Positions 44,002-52,813 of a stretch of 64,000 nucleotides of DNA are shown here, one piece after another. The translations under genes were made by a program, and so were the position numbers. The DNA is from Symsagittifera roscoffensis (Eukaryota > Xenacoelomorpha > Acoela > Convolutidae): assembly GCF_963678635.1 (NCBI RefSeq), contig NC_087064.1:6548411-6612410 (forward strand), read 5' to 3'. Positions within the stretch are counted from its first letter, which is position 1, and every line of letters starts with the position of its first letter. The notes below the pieces were generated by a model, which saw only the letters and a program-made list of their open reading frames with translations, had not been told where the DNA came from and ran no database searches.

Positions 44002-46561
44002 AGAACCAAAAGCTGAAAGAGCACGAACATTTGGGACAGTGAGCACGAAGACGACGGAAGCCAATCCAAGAGAGGAACAAACTAAAGCAGAAGCTACGGC
44101 CAAAGACAGACCGACGGCTGACCATGAAGAGGCTACTATTGAGCTAGGTGACTTGATGGCAAAACTGAATCAGATCGACAAAAAACTGAAGCACAGCGAA
44201 GAGGACAGAGAAGTGATAAGAAAAGAATTAAGATACAACAAACATGAGTATCTGGATAGTTATTTTAACCTGGCTAAGGCAACAGACGAGAGACTCAAGG
44301 AGATGTCAGATAAGGTAGAAGCCACCAATGAAGAACGAGATAGGAACATCAAAAAAGATATGCAACAGTTGAAAAACCGATATGATGATGTCAACAGCCA
44401 ATTAGGTAGCCTGGAAAAGAGAATGGGCACAATGAGCAAAAATCAGGCCGAAAGTTCGTGTGCAATACAGGCGAAATTGGATGCAATCTTGAGAAATTCT
44501 ACCTCACAAGAAAGACCGGGAGCGGATCGCACGCAAGGCACCAGAGTTGACTTTGTGGAACCACAAAGGAACAAACGGCAATCGACACCGTTGCCCTTAA
44601 CCCGGGATACGGTGAGCATAGCACCAACAGCTGCTAAAACAATCATGAAGAATGGAACGTCAAGTACAACGACTGGTCCGGGGGACTCAACAGCTAACAG
44701 CAACGCAGGTCCGGATGCTATGACATGGGCAAGCACTTGGGAGATGATGAATAGAACTCTAGAGGCCTTCGCCACGAGGAACACTGACTCGAATGATAGA
44801 AGAGAGGGAAAATCCAGAAAAACATTCAAAAAGCCAAAAGAATTCAAAGATGACTCTGATGGATGCATTGATACTTGGGTGGAAGTGATGAGATTACACC
44901 TAGAACAGGACAACTTGAACGATGAAAGAGAAGCATGCACAGCCATACTCAGCAATTTAGAAGGCACGGCATTAAAATGCGTGGTTGCGAAGAAAGAAGA
45001 AGAACGCGATACCGCGGACAAAATCTTTGAAATACTGTTGGATAGATTCGGCTCAGGCATGAAGGGTCATCAAGCGATGATGCGATTTGAAAAAAGGAGA
45101 CAGAGAGATGACGAATCGATAGACAGGTTCCTAGATGATCTCGAGAGCTTGAGAAGAAGGAGTGACCCAGAAGAATCTACCAATAGAAGAAACTTCAGCA
45201 TAGCCTCAAAGTTCATTGATGGGGTAAAGAGTGATGACTTGAGAACGATGTTAGCAACGTATTACACATTGTCGAAAGATAATGCGCCAAATCCAGAAGC
45301 GATGAGGCAGAAGTCAAGAGAATACATGCTGATGAAACCCAAGAAATACTCGTACTCAGACAACAGGAACACCCAAGGGGGGAGTCAGCAACAGAGGTCG
45401 TCATGGTACAAGCCCAGAGATGACATGGACAAACGCAGGTCGTGTGCTAACTGCGGGTCAGTTGATCATCATGTGGCGGATTGCACGACATACAAACAGG
45501 GCATGAAGAGTTTGGGATATGCACCTGATGAGGAAGATATGAGTCAGATGGAAGAACACGAGTTCTATAGCGGCTTGATCACCAAAATAGGTGCAAGATG
45601 CTTCTTCTGCAACCAAGAAGGGCACTTCAGGATGGACTGTCCGTTGTTTTGGGAAGCGGTCAAGAATCAGAGTCATCCGAAACACAAGTTGGCGCTAGCA
45701 GCGGTGCAGAACCAGAGAAACAGACAAGGTGAATTTGAGACGAAGAAACTTGAGGGACCAAATGTAGAGCTACCAACGAAATCAATGAAAACTGTAACAC
45801 AATGTGGTAGTGCAGCAGAGGCCACGGCGAAGAAAGCCCCAGAAATAGATTACGAAAAGGCGGCAGCGGAGGCCATCAACAAAGTGAAGCAGGATCTGGC
45901 AGCGAAAGAAATAGAACAACGACTAAAGCAGGAGATCGAAAAGCAGAATTTCAACGAAGCATTAGCTGGATCGAAGCCAGCACCAGAGGCTGTATCGGGG
46001 TCGACAAAGACTGGAAATTGTAACACTGTAAACATGGTGACAGGAAAACCATTCGGCATATCAAAAATCGGGGCTAGAATAATGTCGATAATCACAGTGG
46101 GCGGCCACGAGGTAACCAGAAACTTGAGCGAACCGAGCGACCAGACAATAATGCACATTGATGTGTATGCAGATTACTTGAGTTTAATAAGCCCACAATC
46201 GACTTCTAGAGCATTGAGAGCACTACTCACGCGAGGGGGTAGCAAGTCGCTACGTGTTGATAACAGATACACAGAAGCTTATGGTCCACATGAGGTGATG
46301 TTAAACATAGATGGAATCAACATCTATACCAAAACAATGATAACATGTGATGAAGACCTAATTGGGCAAATCTACGTAGGGAAGGAAGAGTTAAAGGTGA
46401 GATCGATTGGACACTGCGCCATGCTTGAAGAAGATGCGATGCACATCGGAACAGAGGCAGATGTGACAGGGCACGTGCTAGACATAAGTGGCAGGAAGAC
46501 TCAGTTACGTGGGTTACTTGATACGGGAGCGGTCTTGAGTGTCATACCAATCGAAACTTGA
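43964..46561 (+). CDS. gag: Gag and start of protease, gypsy copy B
   Basis: The first ATG of the frame is 43,964; the frame is open from 43,934. In order: a charged coiled coil (about 44,130-44,440); a serine/threonine-rich linker; a helical capsid-like region of the Retrotrans_gag type (about 44,850-45,350, with WVEVMRLHLEQD and a FEKRRQRDDESIDRFLDDLE block); two CCHC knuckles at 45,442-45,485 (CANCGSVDHHVADC) and about 45,598-45,640 (CFFCNQEGHFRMDC); a helical linker; and the aspartic protease start with LLDTGAV at 46,514-46,534. The frame stops at TGA 46,559-46,561 inside the protease domain, and pol continues in the same frame. Gag packages the RNA and forms the particle; the protease would cleave the polyprotein. 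Confidence 0.9.
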   Translation: MMVGIRTKENMTEEPKAERARTFGTVSTKTTEANPREEQTKAEATAKDRPTADHEEATIELGDLMAKLNQIDKKLKHSEEDREVIRKELRYNKHEYLDSYFNLAKATDERLKEMSDKVEATNEERDRNIKKDMQQLKNRYDDVNSQLGSLEKRMGTMSKNQAESSCAIQAKLDAILRNSTSQERPGADRTQGTRVDFVEPQRNKRQSTPLPLTRDTVSIAPTAAKTIMKNGTSSTTTGPGDSTANSNAGPDAMTWASTWEMMNRTLEAFATRNTDSNDRREGKSRKTFKKPKEFKDDSDGCIDTWVEVMRLHLEQDNLNDEREACTAILSNLEGTALKCVVAKKEEERDTADKIFEILLDRFGSGMKGHQAMMRFEKRRQRDDESIDRFLDDLESLRRRSDPEESTNRRNFSIASKFIDGVKSDDLRTMLATYYTLSKDNAPNPEAMRQKSREYMLMKPKKYSYSDNRNTQGGSQQQRSSWYKPRDDMDKRRSCANCGSVDHHVADCTTYKQGMKSLGYAPDEEDMSQMEEHEFYSGLITKIGARCFFCNQEGHFRMDCPLFWEAVKNQSHPKHKLALAAVQNQRNRQGEFETKKLEGPNVELPTKSMKTVTQCGSAAEATAKKAPEIDYEKAAAEAINKVKQDLAAKEIEQRLKQEIEKQNFNEALAGSKPAPEAVSGSTKTGNCNTVNMVTGKPFGISKIGARIMSIITVGGHEVTRNLSEPSDQTIMHIDVYADYLSLISPQSTSRALRALLTRGGSKSLRVDNRYTEAYGPHEVMLNIDGINIYTKTMITCDEDLIGQIYVGKEELKVRSIGHCAMLEEDAMHIGTEADVTGHVLDISGRKTQLRGLLDTGAVLSVIPIET

Positions 46562-46567
46562 GAACGA

Positions 46568-49500
46568 ATGGGCTTCAACAAAGATGACTTGATAGATTCG
46601 AGAATACGGTTGTCGGCTGCGAACAAAGGGGCCCTGCGCGTGTTGGGCAGAACGCCGATAATAGCGCTCAATCTGGGGGAACGTAACCTGTGGATGAGTT
46701 TTCTTGTAGTAGAAAACCTAGATGAGTCTGACCAATTTATTTTAGGCAGAGACTTCATCAGGAACTTTGATGTAGCGATTGATCTAAACAACGCAATGTT
46801 CAGGATACGGAACCCGGATAGGAGGTACGCAATCAAACCGGTAAATTTAACAATAGCAAATGAAAGCAAAGCACCGGTGTTCTTGAGTAGGAGGGTGAGG
46901 CTAAAGGCGAATGAAGCGGCAATCGTAGGCTTGCGGATGAAAAATTACAATGAATTAAGTGACAATAAGCAAGTGTGTATAGTTCCGAATCCTAATAGTC
47001 AAAGTGCTGCTGTTTTAGGAAGATCATTCTCGATAACGAAGAGCGGCCTCTGCGTCAGTGTCTTGTTGAATACCCTTGATATACCGATCACGATACAGAG
47101 AGGGAGGAAACTGGGATATGCTTTACCGGTTAAATTTCGATATGAAACAATTGAGAACTCAAAACAGAATGAAGTTGTTTATTGTCCCAATCATAGGGAC
47201 AAAATTTGTATCTTGAGACGATTGCAGAAAATAAAAGATTCTTCAGGTCTTATTAAATCACTTAAGTCAGAAACGAACGATGGGCTGTCGAGCTGTTCGA
47301 ACTTTCCAGAGCGACCCACACTAGATGAAATGCAAACTGATAAACCGGTTCTGCCGGAGATTGAACATTTGAGGGGCAAACTGAAAGATGAACAGCTCGA
47401 AGCCATCAAGGAAGTACTAGAGCGGAACGAGGAAGTTTTTTCGAAGCATAAAGCGGATATCGGGTGTTGTAATTTCGTTGAGCATGAAATAGAACTTGAG
47501 GAGAACGCGGTACCGCACAGGGAGGGGGCGAGGCGCATGACCCCGCACAAATCGGAGGCGTGTAGAAAAGAGATCGAAACGTTACTAGAGTATGACATGA
47601 TAGAACCATCCAAGTCACCGTGGGCGTGTGGAGTAGTAATGGCCAAAAAGAAAGGCGACCAGTTGAGGTTTTGTTGTGACTTTCGATACCTGAACTCCGT
47701 CACGGTGAAGGATGCCTATCCCATACCTAGGATTGATGAGAGCCTCTCGAAGTTAGGTGATGCAAAATTTTTTACGACTCTTGATTTAGGCTCGGCCTTT
47801 TGGCAGGTACCACTACGGAAGCAGGACAGGGACAAGACAGGGTTTGCCTGCGAGTTGGGTCTGTTTCAGTGGAAACGGATGCCGTTTGGACTTTGCAATG
47901 CCACAGCCACGTTTCAGCGATTGATGGCACACGCGCTGATAGGCGTGACAAAGAAGTATGGCAATCTGGTAATGTTCTACGTGGATGACGTGGTAATAGC
48001 GACGCCAACACTAGAAGACCATATTGAGAGACTGGACGAGGTGTTCGCGTGCATGAAAAGATCGGGGCTAAAGTGTAAACCATCAAAGTGCGAGATACTC
48101 AAGGACTCAATAAAATACTTGGGCAGGATGGTAGACAAGCACAGCATCAGACCTGATCCAGACGCCGTGGAAGCAGTCCTAACCTGGAAGTCACCGAAGA
48201 CGGAACACCAGTTGATGAGCTTCCTGGGCTTCGCTAACTACTACAGAGAGTTCATCAAAGGCTATGCGGACAAGGTTTACCCGATGCAACAATTGATGAG
48301 GCACAAGGGCAAGAAGTTCACATGGAACAACGCAGCGGAAGAGTCATTCAAGAGGATAAAGAAAGAGCTATGCGAGGCACCAGTACTAGGGATGCCGACT
48401 GAGAAGGGGATGTACGTGCTGGACACGGATGCATCGGTAGTTGCGATTTCAGGAATTCTCCATCAGGAACAAGAATGGAATGGGAAGACAGTCTTGAGAC
48501 CAATAGCGTACGGGAGCAAAGTCCTAAGTGACACAGAAATGAAGTACGGAGCACCGAAAGCAGAGATGTTCGCAGTGGTCACCTTTGTCGAGAAATACAG
48601 GGCATACCTAGGCAGTGAGCCCTTCAAGCTGCGAGTCGACAATCGAGCACTAAGCTGGCTGAAAACGTACTCAATGGACCAAAGTTACATTGGGAGGTGG
48701 ATAGTTCGCCTAGACGGATACAACATGATAATTGAGCATAGAACACGAGATAAACATCAAAATGCCGACAGCTTGAGTAAGAAAACGGAGTTCTACGAGA
48801 GACAAGAACAAAGAGAGGCGGACAGACCTGAGATCAAAGATGGCTTCTCCTTCATGGACAAGGAAACGTACGACAGTCTTCCACTCACGAGATGGCTGGA
48901 CAAATCAGGCAAACCGATTGAGGATCATCCGGAATTACCTAAAGAACATCCAGAAAAGACCATCTTGAAGAAAAGCAGAAGGATTCCGGTAGAGATAATG
49001 CTCAAGTCCAAGATCGTGAGGGAAACGCTCAAGGCAAAAGGTTATGATCTCAATCAGGTAGAAGCGGGAACTGCCCGAAAAGATGAAGATTTAATGAGGC
49101 TGCTTGAGAAACTATCAGATGACAAACCCGTGATCCAAGAGAAGGGTCAAAAGGAACCGGAAGTCATCATACTTCGGAAACAAGAAACAGTGAACAATAC
49201 TGACCTCTCAACAGGGAGCGTCGCTGATAGCAAGGACGTCGTGCGGTCACTAGTTGACAAAATCCCCGAGGACGTTCTGGAACAGACCAAGGTTAAGAAA
49301 AAGAAAGTGGCGTTCAAAGAAGAGGCTGAACACCTGGGACTAGATCAAGAGTCCGGGGAGTGGTCCAGGTTCATGGAAGAAGAAGAAACCGGAGAAGGGA
49401 AATTGTCCGGGGAGCATGAAGAATGGGATAAAGAATCGGATGAGAGCAGTGAAGACCAGGACAGTCTGTGCATGATATTGGCGGAAGAGAAGATAAGACA

Positions 49501-52360
49501 ACACGACAGGGAGTTACAGACGGATCCATCTTCAGGAACGTACAATCTGGACATACAAGAGGTACGAGGTGGTGAAGAACTTGAGAAAATTGCGGTTTCA
49601 AGAAAGCCATTCAGGGAACTGTCGTACAACTCGAACGTCAGAACGAATCTGGTACCAGAAGACGACATGAAAATCGTGAAAAAGATGATATGCGTGAAAC
49701 TGAGTGATGACATTCACAACCCTGGTGAGATGAATGGAAAGATCATGGCGCTAAAGGAGCATGTCAAGGCAATATATAGGCTGTCAGACCTAATAAGAGC
49801 CCAGAAGAATGACAAAATGACAAGTAATCTCTCCAAATGGATCCAGTCGGGGGTCAGGGAGAAGGGGGAACTTGAGGAAGACAGCTACAAGATCTTGAGC
49901 CAGTTCTACAAAGAAAAGAAAGACTTACTTTATCACACAGCTGATGGGGTGGTAGCGTGCAAGAGGAGAGATGAGGAAAAGGTATTACACAAACACAACC
50001 TCATCATACTACCACAATTGTACCAAACGGAGGTGCTTTTCAGATCACACGACCAGATGGGCCACCAGGGGATAGATAAAGTACAACAAAGGATACTTCA
50101 TAGGTTTGATTGGCCGGGAATGAGAAAAGCTTGCGAGAGATGGGTGAATGCCTGCCTAGCATGCCTTCAAGTAAAAGACCCAAGAAAGATGAAGTTTCCC
50201 CTCAAGTCTGTCGAGAGTTCGGAATTCAATGAAGTGGTGCAGATAGACCATCAGAAAATCTGCATGACGGAGTCGGGTTATAGCCAAATACTAGTTATAA
50301 TAGATCACTTCACAAAGTTGGCGGAAGCGGTTCCGTGCCAGACAGCCTCAGCCGAGGAGACATGTGATCATCTGATAACGCATTGGATATCGCGGTATGG
50401 TTGTCCAATGACTTTCCAGTCGGACAACGGCAAAGCTTTTGTGGGGGACTTGACAAAAGAATTGATGAAGAGATCGCACATTGCTCAAGCACACTCGACG
50501 ACCTACCATCCACAAACCAATGGGTTGGTAGAGAGACAGAACAGGACACTGGTCAACATGTTAAGTGTGTACTGCTCAAGATACATGACAGACTGGGACA
50601 AATACCTGCCACAGGTAGTAGGAGCCTATAATAGTACTCAGCACTCAACGACGGGCATCAGTCCTTTCATGATGTTGACGGGCAGGGAGAGGGCAATGCC
50701 TCTAACATTCTTCTACCCGGAATACGAGGGGAAGAGGACGTCGCCTCAAGCATATGTGAAGGAAGCGATCAAAAGACAACAAGAGCTAAACGAGCTATGC
50801 AGGAGGAATACGGCGCAAGCGCAAATGAGGCAACGCAAGAAATATGACGAAAAAATATTACAAGCAAAGCCATACGAAGTGGGCCAGTACGTGTGGGTCT
50901 TCCAAAATGTCATACCGCCCAAGGGAACAAAGAAACTACTCAAGAAGTGGAGAGGACCGTTCATGATAACGGAAGTACATCAACAAGGACGGTTCTACCG
51001 CTTGAGTACTGGGCGAGCAGCACATTACGAAAATCTGAAGCCTCACGTCCCGTCCCCGGAAGACTGGTGCCTACCGAAAGACATGGAGGGTCTCGAGTAC
51101 CTGGTGGTAGAGCCAGCGTGTGAAGTGAATGAAAAGGGCACCAGAGAGAAAAATGATGGCAATGAAAACTTTAGCTTGGACGACAATGAAAAGATAGAGG
51201 TGGAGTCTGAAGCAGGATCGTTTGCAGAAGAAGACTGGAACGACCCGGAGCAAGATGAGGTGCCAAAGTGGATGGAGCCAGATCGACCAATACCACCGGG
51301 AATCAGAACTGGCAATCGTAAGCGGACCGGTATGAGGTACAATAGATACGGGGATGACTTCTTGATTGACAAGATACACCCAGACAAATTGGGTGAGGAA
51401 CTACTGAGTGCAGGCGAACTGGAAGCCGAAGAGGAATGGCAGGTCATTGATGATGGTGGACACTATCCGCAGGAAGATTACTCGACACCAGAAATGGAGA
51501 CGGACCTCGAACAGAGTGAGATAGAGAGGAGGGAGAACACGAACTTGAGGATACTAGAGTGGATACGCGACGTCAAAGACGAAGGCCATGGAGGACAAAG
51601 TATCCAGCAAGTCGACGTGTCAGCGGAAAAACACATGAAGTCAAAAAACCCTCTCTTCGGCTGGGCGGCGACAGACAGGCCGCTGGACATTCCACCGGAC
51701 AATTTAGACCCGACAACATCGACGGGGACGTCGATAAATATTTTTGTCCGGGGAGTGGGGGTAGGACTTACCCACACCGAAAATTTGATGATAAAGAAGC
51801 TCAAGGAAGTGAGAGAAACCAGCGAATTGGAGCTGGAAGAACAAGAGCCAGAGCCTAACATAGGCCGGAATTTCAAAACGAAGTTTGAAATACCCAATCA
51901 GTACTCGGAAAACATCATGATAACAGATAGTGACTTTATCCTGTCAAACAGAACGAGCGCGATCTGCATCACGGCAGACATGAGTTTCAAATCAAGACTG
52001 GAAGCTGACTTCAAGAGAGAATACCAGAACGTAGAGTTTCTGTTCAGACAGAGACCAGGACTGGGAGGGATGGCAGCGCTCCCACCATCAGTAGCACAAG
52101 TCCCAGGGAAATACCTGTGCTTCCTAGTGACGAGGGTCAATGACAGGAGCACAATTGATCCCGAACACGTAATGTTGGCTCTGACAAGACTACGAGACTT
52201 CATGATTGAAAGAGGGATAACAGAGGTCTCAATGCCGGTGTATGACCCAAACAGGGGCAAACTGAGCCCAAGGGAATTGTACGCTATCCTACATGTGGTC
52301 TTTGCAGAAACTGAGATAGTGGTGTATCTTCATAAGAAGTACTACTTGAGCATCGCCTGA
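46568..52360 (+). CDS. pol: Pol: protease end, RT, RNase H, integrase and macro-like domain, gypsy copy B
   Basis: 1,930 codons, in frame with gag after one TGA. Domains by residue from this ATG: rest of protease with FILGRDF (about 57); reverse transcriptase about 300-500 with LDLGSAF (Asp406) and YVDD (471-474); RNase H from DTDAS (Asp619); an acidic, Lys/Glu-rich insert of about 400 residues (about 745-1140); integrase zinc domain (His1161 onward, ending in a C-x2-C); DD(35)E core with Asp1227, Asp1286 and Glu1322; a GPY/F-like module (WRGPF); an acidic linker; and a macro-like domain (about 1770-1920). Order PR-RT-RH-IN makes it Ty3/gypsy. Neither the long insert nor the C-terminal domain belongs to the usual set. 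There is no chromodomain. Confidence 0.93.
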   Translation: MGFNKDDLIDSRIRLSAANKGALRVLGRTPIIALNLGERNLWMSFLVVENLDESDQFILGRDFIRNFDVAIDLNNAMFRIRNPDRRYAIKPVNLTIANESKAPVFLSRRVRLKANEAAIVGLRMKNYNELSDNKQVCIVPNPNSQSAAVLGRSFSITKSGLCVSVLLNTLDIPITIQRGRKLGYALPVKFRYETIENSKQNEVVYCPNHRDKICILRRLQKIKDSSGLIKSLKSETNDGLSSCSNFPERPTLDEMQTDKPVLPEIEHLRGKLKDEQLEAIKEVLERNEEVFSKHKADIGCCNFVEHEIELEENAVPHREGARRMTPHKSEACRKEIETLLEYDMIEPSKSPWACGVVMAKKKGDQLRFCCDFRYLNSVTVKDAYPIPRIDESLSKLGDAKFFTTLDLGSAFWQVPLRKQDRDKTGFACELGLFQWKRMPFGLCNATATFQRLMAHALIGVTKKYGNLVMFYVDDVVIATPTLEDHIERLDEVFACMKRSGLKCKPSKCEILKDSIKYLGRMVDKHSIRPDPDAVEAVLTWKSPKTEHQLMSFLGFANYYREFIKGYADKVYPMQQLMRHKGKKFTWNNAAEESFKRIKKELCEAPVLGMPTEKGMYVLDTDASVVAISGILHQEQEWNGKTVLRPIAYGSKVLSDTEMKYGAPKAEMFAVVTFVEKYRAYLGSEPFKLRVDNRALSWLKTYSMDQSYIGRWIVRLDGYNMIIEHRTRDKHQNADSLSKKTEFYERQEQREADRPEIKDGFSFMDKETYDSLPLTRWLDKSGKPIEDHPELPKEHPEKTILKKSRRIPVEIMLKSKIVRETLKAKGYDLNQVEAGTARKDEDLMRLLEKLSDDKPVIQEKGQKEPEVIILRKQETVNNTDLSTGSVADSKDVVRSLVDKIPEDVLEQTKVKKKKVAFKEEAEHLGLDQESGEWSRFMEEEETGEGKLSGEHEEWDKESDESSEDQDSLCMILAEEKIRQHDRELQTDPSSGTYNLDIQEVRGGEELEKIAVSRKPFRELSYNSNVRTNLVPEDDMKIVKKMICVKLSDDIHNPGEMNGKIMALKEHVKAIYRLSDLIRAQKNDKMTSNLSKWIQSGVREKGELEEDSYKILSQFYKEKKDLLYHTADGVVACKRRDEEKVLHKHNLIILPQLYQTEVLFRSHDQMGHQGIDKVQQRILHRFDWPGMRKACERWVNACLACLQVKDPRKMKFPLKSVESSEFNEVVQIDHQKICMTESGYSQILVIIDHFTKLAEAVPCQTASAEETCDHLITHWISRYGCPMTFQSDNGKAFVGDLTKELMKRSHIAQAHSTTYHPQTNGLVERQNRTLVNMLSVYCSRYMTDWDKYLPQVVGAYNSTQHSTTGISPFMMLTGRERAMPLTFFYPEYEGKRTSPQAYVKEAIKRQQELNELCRRNTAQAQMRQRKKYDEKILQAKPYEVGQYVWVFQNVIPPKGTKKLLKKWRGPFMITEVHQQGRFYRLSTGRAAHYENLKPHVPSPEDWCLPKDMEGLEYLVVEPACEVNEKGTREKNDGNENFSLDDNEKIEVESEAGSFAEEDWNDPEQDEVPKWMEPDRPIPPGIRTGNRKRTGMRYNRYGDDFLIDKIHPDKLGEELLSAGELEAEEEWQVIDDGGHYPQEDYSTPEMETDLEQSEIERRENTNLRILEWIRDVKDEGHGGQSIQQVDVSAEKHMKSKNPLFGWAATDRPLDIPPDNLDPTTSTGTSINIFVRGVGVGLTHTENLMIKKLKEVRETSELELEEQEPEPNIGRNFKTKFEIPNQYSENIMITDSDFILSNRTSAICITADMSFKSRLEADFKREYQNVEFLFRQRPGLGGMAALPPSVAQVPGKYLCFLVTRVNDRSTIDPEHVMLALTRLRDFMIERGITEVSMPVYDPNRGKLSPRELYAILHVVFAETEIVVYLHKKYYLSIA
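51880..52350 (+). other. Macro-like domain at the C-terminus of pol, copy B
   Basis: About 155 residues after the integrase. The layout is that of macro domains of the TARG1/OARD1-like kind: a beta strand into ICITADMSFKSRLEADFKRE (where the family has a glycine loop and a helix), then GGMAALPP, the strand KYLCFLVTR, a helix ALTRLRDFMIERG, the strand EVSMPVYDPNRGKL (family: SxPxxGxGxxGL loop) and a final helix and strand (ILHVVFAETEIVVYL). Macro domains bind or hydrolyse ADP-ribose groups. Here both glycine-rich substrate loops are replaced, so catalysis is doubtful. The assignment rests on pattern, not on a search. Confidence 0.6.
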
Positions 52361-52631
52361 GTCGGGTACACGGGGGTATCGAGTCGGGTGTGAGGGAGGA
52401 GTCTTGAGCTAGGTACTGGGGTACAAAACAGGTAAGGGATCTTAGGGGTGATTGGCATGACAATTATTATTTTAAATGATTGATGGTGCTAAAACATAAA
52501 ATGTATCTGCATGTTTTTAGAAAATTTCAATTGAACTATTTTAGTAGGGCGAAAAGGAGAGGGTTTTTAATCATAAAAGTAATGGGGTTTTCTGGTTAGG
52601 GACAGAGCTTGTCAGTCTAAAAAATCGGGTG

Positions 52632-52641
52632 TTATTTTCAG
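52632..52641 (+). promoter_or_regulatory. Candidate 3' splice site, copy B
   Basis: TTATTTTCAG followed by ATTGATTTG, about 170 bp before the ATG of the second polyprotein. It is conserved in copy A at 30,231-30,242. A leader donor (AG/GTACC at 42,220-42,223) could pair with it to skip gag-pol. Confidence 0.42.
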
Positions 52642-52715
52642 ATTGATTTGTTGAACTCACGTTGACTACTCATCTATATTCAATTGAAGGAAGAAAACGA
52701 TATCTCAAAAAGAAA

Positions 52716-52793
52716 ACTCAAGCTGCTCATACTCAAGTTGCTCAGATAAAACTGAAGTTGCTCAGGTGAAACTCAAGTTGCTAATACTCAAGG
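52716..52793 (+). repeat. ACTCAAGTTGCTCA repeat series, copy B
   Basis: Five related units at 52,716, 52,731, 52,751, 52,771 and 52,786, spaced 15 or 20 bp. The core CTCRAGTTGCTCA also occurs in LTR1 (CTCGAGTTGCTCA near 25,773). Copy A has a 20-bp-period series at the same position. Confidence 0.8.
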
Positions 52794-52813
52794 ACCCAAT
52801 TGAAATCACAGAA

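Larger units (their letters stand above)
52361..52813 (+). other. Spacer between pol and the second polyprotein, copy B
   Basis: Non-coding spacer, alignable with 30,037-30,459: it shares GTGATTGGCATGACAATTAT and GATGGTGCTAAAACAT and the acceptor-like site. The last 100 bp are a short repeat series. Conserved non-coding sequence here suggests signals for making a separate mRNA for the downstream frame. Confidence 0.55.
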
